Part shown: positions 1 through 7,002 of the stretch, piece by piece
How the letters are laid out: every line of letters starts with the position of its first letter
How positions within the stretch are numbered: the stretch's first letter is position 1
Virus record (IMG/VR): IMGVR_UViG_3300030385_002740
Location: 1 to 48,562 of that record
Source: a virus
Length of the DNA: 48,562 nt
Reading direction: 5' to 3' (one strand)
Notes under the pieces: model-generated
Databases searched by the model: none
What the model was told of the DNA's origin: nothing
What the model saw: only the letters and a program-made list of their open reading frames with translations
Program-made: the position numbers and the translations under genes

Positions 1-846
1 TCTTACGGCTCTATCGTGTCGTCAGCCTATGGCTCTAACAATCCTCTTAGCGGAATGCCCGCTTACGTTAGAGTTAATAAAATTAGCTTTGATGAAGGCG
101 CATGGCTTGGAAGCCAGACAAAACCGTATGAGTCTAGTGGGCAGGGGGTTAAGAACCTCCAATTAAAAATCACACCAGAGAGGTTCTTGGGTAATCAGGA
201 GCTTTTGAGTGGCTTGGACAGGCTCAGAGAGGGCGTTGACAGCGGTGCTGACGCATGGTCAGACCTTCGCAGCCAATCATATAGCATGCTTTTGGGCAAA
301 GTAGCGGAAGCCTTTGACATTAAAAAGGAAGACCCCGCCATGCTTGACAGCTATGGCAAGGGCGTAGGAGAACAGCTTCTTTTAGCCCGCAGACTTGTAG
401 AGGCTGGCACAAAGTTTGTCACCGTTCAGTATGGTGGATGGGACATGCATGGTAACATTTCACAGGCTCTCAAAGGCAGAGTTCCACCTATTGACAAAGC
501 TTTATCAGCATTTATCAATGACATATATGCCAAAGGCATGAATAAAGATGTTCTGCTAGTAGTAACTGGAGAGTTTGGCCGCACGTATAAGATAAATGGA
601 AATGGTGGGCGCGACCACTGGCCCAGACTTTCTCCACTCATGTTAGCCGGTGGAGACTTTCCAACCGGTCGATTTATTGGTGAGTCTACCAGTAAGGCAG
701 AAGAACCAAAAACAGACCCAATTAATCCACAAAATGTTACGGCCACCTTGCTTAAACATTTTGGTATAGACCAGCACACACAAAGACTTGATATGTCTGG
801 TCGTCCTAGATATTTTATAGAAACAAATACGGAATCGGTTTTGTAA
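1..846 (+). CDS. DUF1501 family protein, 5' end cut by window edge
   Basis: The reading frame is open from base 1, so the gene begins upstream; the GTG at 16 is only the first start-like codon inside the window. The visible 282 residues match the C-terminal part of DUF1501 proteins (alkaline phosphatase/sulfatase-like fold). Diagnostic stretches are GGWDMHG (about residue 146), VVTGEFGRT (about 187), GRDHWPRLSPLMLAGG, and a final segment of the form PQNVTATLLKHFGID. In bacteria these proteins are usually exported and are abundant in Planctomycetota, Verrucomicrobiota and Bacteroidota; their biochemical role is poorly known. The N-terminus, where a Tat signal often sits, is missing. A DUF1501 gene in a phage is unusual and may be host-derived. 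Family assignment is firm; function is unknown. Confidence 0.85.
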   Translation, partial: SYGSIVSSAYGSNNPLSGMPAYVRVNKISFDEGAWLGSQTKPYESSGQGVKNLQLKITPERFLGNQELLSGLDRLREGVDSGADAWSDLRSQSYSMLLGKVAEAFDIKKEDPAMLDSYGKGVGEQLLLARRLVEAGTKFVTVQYGGWDMHGNISQALKGRVPPIDKALSAFINDIYAKGMNKDVLLVVTGEFGRTYKINGNGGRDHWPRLSPLMLAGGDFPTGRFIGESTSKAEEPKTDPINPQNVTATLLKHFGIDQHTQRLDMSGRPRYFIETNTESVL

Positions 847-910
847 TTCTTTGGAGGGTTCCTTAACAAGGGAGGATTTCTATGGTTGCATACTTTGAAA
901 GGGGTGCAAC

Positions 911-1525
911 ATGCAACGTAGGCAATTCTTATATACCAGTTTGGCCAGTTTTTATGGCCTTAAAGCTTATGGACAAGAGGAATTATCAGAGAGCAGTTGC
1001 TCGTTCAGATGTGGAAATGTAGAACATCTGCAACGAAAAAATGCAAATAAATGGGGCAAAAAACATTTAAAGTATTTCTTTTTAAATAGAGACACAGAAG
1101 AATTGGCCCTGTCAAGCTGGGATTTACAGTTTAAGCTAGCTTTTAAATCTTGGTCTGATATTTGTGGCATGACTTTTAATCAAGTTGATAATATTTTTGA
1201 TTGCGATATTGTTTTTAGCGTTGGAAATAAACCATCAGAAGGCTTTGGTGAACCCGGAGACGTTTTAGCTTGGGCAGAACTACCCAGAAGCAAAAAGTTT
1301 AGTGGGCTTCTCCTGTCAAAATTTGATGTTGCCGAAAAGTGGACACTAAAGAAAGAGGATAACAGTTTTGTTTTGCGGGCTGTGGCTGCTCACGAAATAG
1401 GACACCTTTTAGGTCTAAGACATTCCGCAGACAAATCGGCGTTGATGTATCCTTACTATAATCCCAACACAGTAACGCCACAAAAAGACGATATTTCAAG
1501 AATTAGAAAACTATACGGAAAATAA
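911..1525 (+). CDS. Tat-exported matrixin-like zinc metalloprotease
   Basis: This is a 204-residue protein beginning MQRRQFLYTSLASFYGLKA, which looks like a twin-arginine signal (RRQFL followed by a short hydrophobic stretch). The zinc-binding motif HEIGHLLGLRH is at residues 161-171 (HExxHxxGxxH). A Met-turn, ALMYP, follows at 177-181, as in M10 (matrixin/serralysin) metzincins. There is no haemopexin or RTX region, so it is a minimal catalytic domain. An AAAGGGG Shine-Dalgarno lies just before the ATG. The gene follows the DUF1501 gene by 64 bp. Inferred role: an exported protease acting in the periplasm or envelope during infection, or a virion-associated protease. The Tat route would imply export of a folded protein through the host Tat system. 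Catalytic class is well supported; substrate is unknown. Confidence 0.85.
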   Translation: MQRRQFLYTSLASFYGLKAYGQEELSESSCSFRCGNVEHLQRKNANKWGKKHLKYFFLNRDTEELALSSWDLQFKLAFKSWSDICGMTFNQVDNIFDCDIVFSVGNKPSEGFGEPGDVLAWAELPRSKKFSGLLLSKFDVAEKWTLKKEDNSFVLRAVAAHEIGHLLGLRHSADKSALMYPYYNPNTVTPQKDDISRIRKLYGK

Positions 1526-1527
1526 TA

Positions 1528-1785
1528 ATGCCATCTCCAAGAAAATTTGTGTACGAAGACCCCAAAACTGGTGAGCTTTTTTATTATTCCAGAAAAGGGC
1601 CGTATAAAAAGAATGGAAGACCCCTATTGTTTAAGGGTAAGGGTGACACATTAAATATGTCAGACCATATTTTGAACAGGACTGTTGAATCTTATGCTGA
1701 CAAAAAGGCTGGGTATCCACCCAATTGCAATGAAGGGTACGTGGAAAAAGACGGAAAGTGTGTTCCCATAGAAGACAACGAATAA
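1528..1785 (+). CDS. hypothetical small protein (85 aa)
   Basis: I do not recognise this family. The protein is hydrophilic, with a basic N-terminal half and an acidic tail. It contains two cysteines in a C-terminal segment of the form PNCNEGYVEKDGKCVP, which could form a disulfide or small knot like those in exported proteins. There is no signal peptide or membrane segment. The ATG lies two bases after the stop of the metalloprotease gene, so it is probably translated by coupling with it. A rho-independent terminator follows directly, making this the last gene of the leading transcript. A partner or substrate of the neighbouring protease is possible but is only inferred from position. Confidence 0.6.
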   Translation: MPSPRKFVYEDPKTGELFYYSRKGPYKKNGRPLLFKGKGDTLNMSDHILNRTVESYADKKAGYPPNCNEGYVEKDGKCVPIEDNE

Positions 1786-1806
1786 CAAACAGTTGCGAAA
1801 ATAAAT

Positions 1807-1848
1807 AGGTCGCATAAACTCTCAGGGGGGTTTTTGTGGCCTTTTTTT
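1807..1848 (+). terminator. rho-independent terminator
   Basis: An 8-bp stem, AGGTCGCA (1807-1814) against TGTGGCCT (1835-1842), includes two G-T wobbles. It is followed by a run of seven T (1842-1848). The loop is about 20 nt and contains a G6T5 run. It lies between the orphan at 1528-1785 and the promoter at 1885, separating two transcription units. Confidence 0.7.
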
Positions 1849-1884
1849 ATGTATCAGGTTATCTGGCCCGCTTCATAATTATTG

Positions 1885-1914
1885 TTGACAATAGTAAAGC
1901 CTTGTCGATACAAT
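1885..1914 (+). promoter_or_regulatory. sigma70-type promoter
   Basis: A perfect -35 box TTGACA (1885-1890) is separated by 18 bp from TACAAT (1909-1914), placing the start of transcription near 1921. It lies between a terminator and the glycosyltransferase gene at 1945. The near-consensus sequence suggests recognition by host RNA polymerase, and so expression early in infection. Confidence 0.75.
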
Positions 1915-1944
1915 GTAGTGACCCCACTTAGGAAGGAAGAACAA

Positions 1945-2865
1945 ATGAATTCAAGTGACATGTTAGACTGTAAATTCTGGAGAGACGTGTTTTGTGAAAC
2001 AGAGTTTCGCACAGGTGAAACATTGCCAGAAGGCGGTCTGGTTTATATTAACATTGAACACATAAAAGACTTTTTTGAGAAATGCAAACAAACTGACAGA
2101 AAATATACAGTAGTAAGTGGTTACACCGATTTTGGGCTAGCAAAACAAAAAGAGCATCCTGTTGGCATGGATATGATGAAGTGGATTCCGTTCGTTTCTA
2201 ACGAGATAGAACAAGCAGGATATACGGATTTATTTATTCCGGCTAGGTGCGATAAAGAACAGTGCGATTCTAATGATACTTATTCAGTAAAGTGCTATTC
2301 CTTTACACTTTCAACTTTTAATGAAATTCCTTCTAATATTGAAAAGTGGTATTTAGTAAATCCGATGCTGGAGCATGACAGGGTTGTGGGGATTCCTATG
2401 GGCGTAGGAGAAGGCGACACTGAGCTAATATCACAAGTCAAAAATGAAGAAATCAAAAAAGACAGCCTTCTTTATGTAAATTGGCAAACCTATACAAATG
2501 AAAGAGTTCATCTTAAACGCCATTTTGTAGACTCAAACTTTCCTTGGGCAACCGCACAAGAGCAACCCAGCCTACCCAAAGACGAATACTTAAGAGAGAT
2601 GGCTAGGCACGAATTTGTTCTTTGCCCAGAGGGGAACGGGGTGGACTGTCATCGAATATGGGAGGCTTTATACTTGGGTTGCACCCCAATAGTATTGGAA
2701 AGCAAGACCACCTCTTATTTTGAAGGCTTGCCTGTAATAAGAATAAACTCTCTATATTACATCACAGAAGAAATTCTTATGGAAATTTTGGAAAAGACAA
2801 AAGATATAAATAAAAATTATGAGAAGGCAAGCATTTCTTACTGGGCACAAAGGATTAAGGGCTGA
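1945..2865 (+). CDS. exostosin-like (GT47-like) glycosyltransferase
   Basis: This 306-residue protein starts at the ATG at 1945, 5 bp after AGGAAGGAAG; an upstream TTG in the same frame would lie inside the promoter. The C-terminal region, residues 222-250, has the exostosin-family signature: HEFVLCPEGNGVD, then RIWEALYLGCTPIV, the expected nucleotide-sugar binding loop. An N-terminal segment, SGYTDFG (58-64), is shared with the paralogue at 38567-39379. Members of this superfamily transfer sugars from nucleotide donors, in bacteria usually during surface-polysaccharide synthesis. It is the first gene after a strong promoter and abuts a GT4 enzyme with no gap. Donor and acceptor are unknown. 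The fold is well supported; the precise GT family is less certain. Confidence 0.72.
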   Translation: MNSSDMLDCKFWRDVFCETEFRTGETLPEGGLVYINIEHIKDFFEKCKQTDRKYTVVSGYTDFGLAKQKEHPVGMDMMKWIPFVSNEIEQAGYTDLFIPARCDKEQCDSNDTYSVKCYSFTLSTFNEIPSNIEKWYLVNPMLEHDRVVGIPMGVGEGDTELISQVKNEEIKKDSLLYVNWQTYTNERVHLKRHFVDSNFPWATAQEQPSLPKDEYLREMARHEFVLCPEGNGVDCHRIWEALYLGCTPIVLESKTTSYFEGLPVIRINSLYYITEEILMEILEKTKDINKNYEKASISYWAQRIKG

Positions 2866-3936
2866 ATGGATATAAATATAATAGCACCAATAAACAGCTT
2901 AGGGTATGGTGTAGTAGGGGCTAATGTGACGAAACACCTGTCTAAAATTGCAAATGTTGCCCTGTGGCCCATCGGAAACCCTGAAGCCTCCGTAGAGGAT
3001 ACTGCTGTACTGCGAGAGTGCGTGTCTAAGGCGGGTTTGCCTAACTTCTCTGCTCCATGTGTGAGAATTTGGCATCAGCACGATATGAGCCAATTTGTAG
3101 GAAGGGGGATGAGGGTAGGATTTCCTATTTTTGAGCTTGACCAGTTTACCCCAGTCGAAACACACCATCTTAAAAGCCTAGATAAAATTTTTGTTTGCTC
3201 ATCTTGGGCCAAGAAAATAGTTGTTGACGCTGTAGAAAAGAGTCACCACAGAGTTTCTGTCATACCTTTAGGAGTAGACCGGAATATATTTCCTGAAACA
3301 GATTCAAACCGAACAGAAACCGTTTTTCTAAATGTTGGAAAGTGGGAAATTAGAAAAGGGCATGACGTATTAGTTGAAGCGTTCAATCAAGCCTTTAATG
3401 AAGATGACGATGTAGAACTGTGGATGATGTGCCACAATCCTTTCTATGATGTAGAAGGAAACAGGGAGTGGCAGACCCTATATAAAAACTCTAAGCTGGG
3501 AGATAAGATTAGAATAATTCCCAGACAACAAACACAAAAAGAGGTGTATAATATTATGGCGCAGTCTGACTGCGGTATCTTTCCTAGTCGTGCAGAGGGG
3601 TGGAATTTAGAAGCTCTTGAAATGATGTCATGTGGGAAACAGGTTATTGCCACAAATTATTCCGCCCACACAGAATTTTGTAACGGCTCCAATTCCCTTC
3701 TAGTTGACATCGACTCCACGGAAGATGCGTTTGATGGAAAATGGTTTAAAGGTCAGGGAAAATGGGCGAAGATTGACGATAAGCAAATTTCAGATATATC
3801 AAATCATATGAGAGAGATATATGAGCAAAAAGGGGCGGGAAAAGACCTAATAAATAAAGAGGGGATAAGCACCGCTGAAAAATTTTCTTGGGAAAATACA
3901 GCAAGCGAAATAGTCTCTAGTCTAACTCTCGGATAG
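2866..3936 (+). CDS. GT4-like glycosyltransferase (GT-B fold)
   Basis: This is a 356-residue retaining-type GT-B glycosyltransferase. Residues 158-165, GKWEIRKG, form the usual start of the C-terminal Rossmann domain (the G-x-x-x-x-x-KG loop). AEGWNLEALEMMSCG at 243-257 is the E-x7-E donor-binding motif of GT4. A short glycine-rich N-terminal loop (GYGVVGAN, 13-20) is also present. The ATG directly follows the TGA of the exostosin-like gene, so the two are translationally coupled and probably act on the same glycan. This pair is physically separate from the main glycan block beginning at 28425 and has its own promoter, so it may act at a different time. Family assignment is strong; substrates are unknown. 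Confidence 0.88.
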   Translation: MDINIIAPINSLGYGVVGANVTKHLSKIANVALWPIGNPEASVEDTAVLRECVSKAGLPNFSAPCVRIWHQHDMSQFVGRGMRVGFPIFELDQFTPVETHHLKSLDKIFVCSSWAKKIVVDAVEKSHHRVSVIPLGVDRNIFPETDSNRTETVFLNVGKWEIRKGHDVLVEAFNQAFNEDDDVELWMMCHNPFYDVEGNREWQTLYKNSKLGDKIRIIPRQQTQKEVYNIMAQSDCGIFPSRAEGWNLEALEMMSCGKQVIATNYSAHTEFCNGSNSLLVDIDSTEDAFDGKWFKGQGKWAKIDDKQISDISNHMREIYEQKGAGKDLINKEGISTAEKFSWENTASEIVSSLTLG

Positions 3937-3947
3937 GAGCAAGCCGG

Positions 3948-4340
3948 TTGTCACTAAGATATAAAGTTATAGTTAATTTGGGCATCGTAGCCCACAATCT
4001 AGAAGATGACAACCCCGTCAACTTTAAAATACTAACAGTAGGAAAGGGTGGCGTCCCCAAATTGGTTCTCTATGATGACCAAAAAGTAGAAGATGTCCTA
4101 AGCCGGATTGTTAAGAAATATCTAGAAACCCACCCAGAATGGCCCGAAAAACACTTTTGCTCTGTGGTCAACAGTAAGGGGTCTATCTATTTAAATTATA
4201 TTACCATTATTCCTGATAACATAAAAAATAAATCTGGAAGCTGGGTAACAATGTTTAATGTTCTAGGCAAAGAAGAGCAAATAGACTTTAATTACAGTGA
4301 AATTATAAAACATATCAATTTGGCATTGACTGGAAGATAA
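3948..4340 (+). CDS. hypothetical protein (130 aa, TTG start)
   Basis: I do not recognise this protein. The start is TTG at 3948, supported by TAGGAG at 3934-3939 with 8-bp spacing; no ATG lies near. The predicted order is a short beta strand pair at the N-terminus (YKVIVNLGIVAHN), an acidic loop, then a helix (KVEDVLSRIVKKYLETHP) and more strands. The arrangement loosely recalls a Nudix-like fold, but the GX5EX7REUXEEXGU signature is absent, so no catalytic call is justified. It sits in a run of three orphans between the glycosyltransferase pair and the sigma factor. Confidence 0.65.
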   Translation: MSLRYKVIVNLGIVAHNLEDDNPVNFKILTVGKGGVPKLVLYDDQKVEDVLSRIVKKYLETHPEWPEKHFCSVVNSKGSIYLNYITIIPDNIKNKSGSWVTMFNVLGKEEQIDFNYSEIIKHINLALTGR

Positions 4341-4341
4341 A

Positions 4342-4695
4342 ATGTCAGAAGAAAATCAGAACGCAGAAATAAAAGAAGAGGAAAGAAACTCCTTTATAAA
4401 GTTTTCAGTTGACAATTCAGGAGAAATATACTGCGACTGTGAATTTGATGAAGAGCATTGTAGCATAGATAATTTTGCAGACATGTTTGCTCAAATTTTT
4501 TCCGGCGAACTTGGGAATGGAACATTCTTCTTTTTAACGAATCAACTAATGGAGCAGGACAGGGAAGAAACGGCAGTGGTTCTGGCTGCTCTACTGAAAA
4601 ATAAGCTTGATATAAAGATATATGATAAATCTGCACACGAAGTAGTAGTAAAGCCTACGGATTTAGCAAAAAGAATAAATATGCCTAGAGAGTGA
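4342..4695 (+). CDS. hypothetical acidic protein (117 aa)
   Basis: I do not recognise this family. It is a small acidic cytoplasmic-type protein without signal or membrane segment. The N-terminal 15 residues are mostly Glu, Asn and Lys. A central region contains YCDCEFDEEHC (about 31-41) with three clustered cysteines. The middle part, FADMFAQIFSGELGNGTFFFL, is followed by a helix-rich segment. It starts one base after the preceding gene's stop. The fixed position before the 4720 and sigma genes suggests a conserved early or middle phage operon, but no function can be read from sequence. Confidence 0.65.
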   Translation: MSEENQNAEIKEEERNSFIKFSVDNSGEIYCDCEFDEEHCSIDNFADMFAQIFSGELGNGTFFFLTNQLMEQDREETAVVLAALLKNKLDIKIYDKSAHEVVVKPTDLAKRINMPRE

Positions 4696-4719
4696 CCACG
4701 AATATAAAGGAGTTTTATT

Positions 4720-5394
4720 ATGCCTCCAGAAAAAAGAAAAATAGCGTGGGAAAAATGGGAAGCCAAAGAACCAGAAGCTATTGAAGAAACGTATACAGAA
4801 GAACCTATAGATGAGGCGACAAACGACGCTCTGTCTCAGGCGAGCATTCTTTTTCAGGGGGCTGACCTTGGAATGAATCCATTCAGCATGATTTCAACGC
4901 CAATTGGCTTTTTTCATAGCGAAGACGTTAATCGTCCAGACCAACAATTTGACTGTTGGCTTGGGTATACAAACTTTGAAATTACAAACAGTATCAAATC
5001 GGAAATAGAAAAAGTGGAAGGCATAGAGCTTTTATCCATTCTAAGTCGATACAGATTTTTTGTTGGCACCGGAAAACTATTTACATTTAATGGCTGGGAT
5101 GGCATTAGAATCAAAATTGAAAGCACTTTAACTGGAGTCGCAGAGGAAGAAGATGGTAGAATTTGCGAGGAAACGCACGAAATAATAGAAACAATAAAAA
5201 CGCAAGTTCAACTAGACAAGTATTGGGCCATTTTTGTTTTTCCTAATGGGGAATACGATTATGTTAGCTCTAAAAATATGGACGAAGATTTTATCAAAAA
5301 GCTTTCTGTATTTAAGCTTGCTAGAGATTTTTCGGGAGGGATTATCGTAAGTTCGGAGGAACAAAATGAGCAAAGCAAAGGACAAGGAGTTTGA
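4720..5394 (+). CDS. hypothetical acidic protein (224 aa)
   Basis: I do not recognise this family. The ATG is preceded by AAAGGAG with good spacing. The first 40 residues are very rich in Glu and Lys and probably disordered. A mixed alpha/beta domain from about residue 60 on contains NPFSMISTPIGFFHSED and a segment LLSILSRYRFFVGTGKLF. Its 3' end overlaps the sigma factor gene by 29 bp, so the two are translationally linked. A regulatory partner (co-activator or anti-sigma) would be a natural guess from position, but nothing in the sequence shows it. Confidence 0.65.
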   Translation: MPPEKRKIAWEKWEAKEPEAIEETYTEEPIDEATNDALSQASILFQGADLGMNPFSMISTPIGFFHSEDVNRPDQQFDCWLGYTNFEITNSIKSEIEKVEGIELLSILSRYRFFVGTGKLFTFNGWDGIRIKIESTLTGVAEEEDGRICEETHEIIETIKTQVQLDKYWAIFVFPNGEYDYVSSKNMDEDFIKKLSVFKLARDFSGGIIVSSEEQNEQSKGQGV

Positions 5395-5845
5395 AGAAGC
5401 CCTAAAGGACGAAGACAACATAAAAATAATAAATCACGTTTGCAAGAAATACATAAGTAGAATATCCGCAGAAGACCTGCACAGGTGTAAGCTTGTTGCC
5501 CTGTGGGATGCCCTAAGAAATTTTGACCCGGAGAGAAAAGTAAAATTTACATCCTTTTTGTATAATTGTATCGACTGGGAATGTAAAAGGCAGCTATCCG
5601 AGTACAAAAAAGCTAAAAGAGTCTCTACCAACCTTTCTGTAGACGGAGACTGTGAAGATATAAATATCTGCGAAACGCTGGATTGGATTGACTCACTTCC
5701 AGAAAAGCTGGCTATGGCAATAAAACAGAAGTTTGTGTATGGATATACAGTACAAGAAATTGCTGAAAAAAATAATTATAGCCGGGAAACGGCTAGACAG
5801 TACGTTCAAAAAGGCATAGAGAAACTAAAAAAAAGACACGGTTAA
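5366..5845 (+). CDS. phage sigma-70-family factor
   Basis: This 159-residue protein has the two core sigma domains. Region 2 (about 36-80) includes FDPERKVKFTSFLYNCIDWE, close to the FDPxxGxxFxxYxxxxIRxxI pattern of sigma factors. Region 4 (about 110-157) includes LPEKLAMAIKQKFVYGYTVQ, then EIAEKNNYSRETARQYVQKG, a helix-turn-helix that would contact the -35 box. There is no region 1 or a clear region 3, so it is ECF-sized. An ideal SD, GGAGG, lies just before the ATG within the upstream gene. A phage sigma factor is expected to redirect host RNA polymerase to middle or late phage promoters. The next gene, after an inverted repeat and a -10-like box, is an obvious candidate target. Confidence 0.85.
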   Translation: MSKAKDKEFEEALKDEDNIKIINHVCKKYISRISAEDLHRCKLVALWDALRNFDPERKVKFTSFLYNCIDWECKRQLSEYKKAKRVSTNLSVDGDCEDINICETLDWIDSLPEKLAMAIKQKFVYGYTVQEIAEKNNYSRETARQYVQKGIEKLKKRHG

Positions 5846-5864
5846 TTTAAAAACCGTGTATAAT
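5836..5864 (+). promoter_or_regulatory. inverted repeat abutting a TATAAT box
   Basis: ACACGGTT (5836-5843) and AACCGTGT (5852-5859) form a perfect 8-bp inverted repeat around an 8-nt A/T loop. It overlaps the stop of the sigma gene. The right arm runs into TATAAT (5859-5864). No T-run follows, so it is a poor terminator. It could be a protein-binding site or an mRNA hairpin at the 5' end of the next transcript. No consensus -35 box sits at the proper distance, which would suit a non-host sigma factor. Confidence 0.45.
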
Positions 5865-5937
5865 ATACTAGGAATTGGAATTGATTATAGGAAAAATGGG
5901 ACTATAGCTGGCCATTTATCAATACGAGGTAATAAAA

Positions 5938-6588
5938 ATGGCACTTCCTTATCGAGCAGTTACAAGCGGCAATGAAAAGGTAGACGGTGGAACCATTCTT
6001 CACGGTGGAACTATCTCTTCTTCAAAATGGACTGGCAAAACTCTCAGAGATTTTGCTGAAGATAGTGGTTGGTCTATGGGCTATGGCGCGAAGGTTCTCG
6101 CCATAACTGGCGCTGGTTCGGCAACTGGTGTTCAGACGGCTAAGGGTTCAGGTACGCTGGCATATCAGCCCACTCCCGAAGACCCTCAGTTTTTAATCAG
6201 AGGCTATAGCACTACGATTAACAACATCACAACTTCCATGCTTAGAATTGTTGGTTCTGATACTCAGTGGCGACAGTCTGACAAGAGAGGCCGTCAAAAA
6301 GCGTATGGCTCCAAGACTATCACGGCGCTTACCGATGGTGCTTGGGACGCAACTGGTATTTCTGCACAGAGAAGCAACTGGAACAGTTCCGCTTCTTCCA
6401 GCGTTACCAGCGGCGTTGTGGCCACCCTTAGCGACACCTTTAAGCTCACTACAAACAACGGCAGTAATTCTAGCGACGATGCGATTTGCAATGTTCGCAG
6501 TTCAACTGGTGCTGACCGTGGTGAATTGGTTTACATGTTTGGGGCAAAGCTTCCTAAGCAAGATGACTACAAACAGAAAACGGGCTAA
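5938..6588 (+). CDS. putative virion (structural) protein, 216 aa
   Basis: I recognise no family. The protein is rich in Gly, Ser, Thr and Ala with few long hydrophobic stretches, a composition typical of beta-rich phage structural or decoration proteins. Examples are GGTILHGGTISSSKW and a Ser/Thr/Asn-rich segment around 145-185. Codon choice is less AT-biased than its neighbours, which suggests high expression. It is the only gene between a 92-bp leader and a strong terminator, so it is probably transcribed alone. Those features suit an abundant virion protein expressed late, perhaps under the sigma factor just upstream. The structural role is inference. Confidence 0.6.
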   Translation: MALPYRAVTSGNEKVDGGTILHGGTISSSKWTGKTLRDFAEDSGWSMGYGAKVLAITGAGSATGVQTAKGSGTLAYQPTPEDPQFLIRGYSTTINNITTSMLRIVGSDTQWRQSDKRGRQKAYGSKTITALTDGAWDATGISAQRSNWNSSASSSVTSGVVATLSDTFKLTTNNGSNSSDDAICNVRSSTGADRGELVYMFGAKLPKQDDYKQKTG

Positions 6589-6600
6589 CGCCTTTTATTT

Positions 6601-6640
6601 GGGGGGGTGCGCGGGCGCAAGCCCGCCCCCTCTTTTTTTT
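6601..6640 (+). terminator. strong rho-independent terminator
   Basis: GCGGGC (6611-6616) pairs with GCCCGC (6621-6626) across a GCAA tetraloop (GNRA type). The stem can be extended by G and C runs on both sides (6601-6607 and 6627-6630, with TGC bulged). Eight T follow (6633-6640). It ends the 5938-6588 transcript. Confidence 0.85.
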
Positions 6641-6660
6641 ATAAATATAAATGAGATAAA

Positions 6661-6978
6661 ATGCCTGAGTCTATCCTAGAAGTTCCCGTATTAGCTGCGA
6701 TTGTTGCAATCGTAATAGTGTTGGGAAAAATTATTGAAGTATTAATTGTAAAATCTATGCCTAAAAAATCCGTCTTAACCGACGAAGAAAGGGATTGGAT
6801 GAGAAGCGCACATGAAATACTAGAAAAATGTGATTCAGACGGCACACCATTAGCATATATTCCACGAAGCTGGGCTGAAATACAAAAAGATATGCAGGGT
6901 GTAATGATACAAATAGTTGGCGACCAGAGACGGATAGCAGATATTTTGGAACGAATAGATAAGAAATTAGATAACTAA
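6661..6978 (+). CDS. small membrane-anchored protein (105 aa)
   Basis: Residues 9-30 form one strongly hydrophobic segment (VLAAIVAIVIVLGKIIEVLI). A soluble, helix-rich tail follows, with DEERDWMRSAHEILEK and a C-terminal coiled-coil-like stretch (RRIADILERIDKKLDN). The tail is probably cytoplasmic. The size and one-TM topology fit accessory lysis proteins or the small membrane proteins commonly found beside phage endolysins, but I recognise no specific family. It opens the membrane/peptidase block that runs to 9838. Confidence 0.6.
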   Translation: MPESILEVPVLAAIVAIVIVLGKIIEVLIVKSMPKKSVLTDEERDWMRSAHEILEKCDSDGTPLAYIPRSWAEIQKDMQGVMIQIVGDQRRIADILERIDKKLDN

Positions 6979-7002
6979 ACTGAAGGAATGGGAAGGTTTA
7001 CA

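Noticed and set aside
882-1022. 46-codon ORF starting at ATG 882, with a strong SD (AAGGGAGG)
   Set aside because: It overlaps the Tat-metalloprotease gene in another frame, its product has no recognisable features, and the protease ATG at 911 has its own SD. The upstream SD may only assist ribosome loading.
3948-4340. Nudix hydrolase call for the TTG-started 130-aa protein
   Set aside because: The overall strand-helix pattern is only loosely similar and the Nudix box is absent, so no catalytic function can be assigned.
6248-6679. 143-aa ORF overlapping the virion-like gene in another frame
   Set aside because: It runs through the GC-rich terminator and its composition is that of a shifted frame; the 5938 frame has a good SD, a sensible start and coherent composition.
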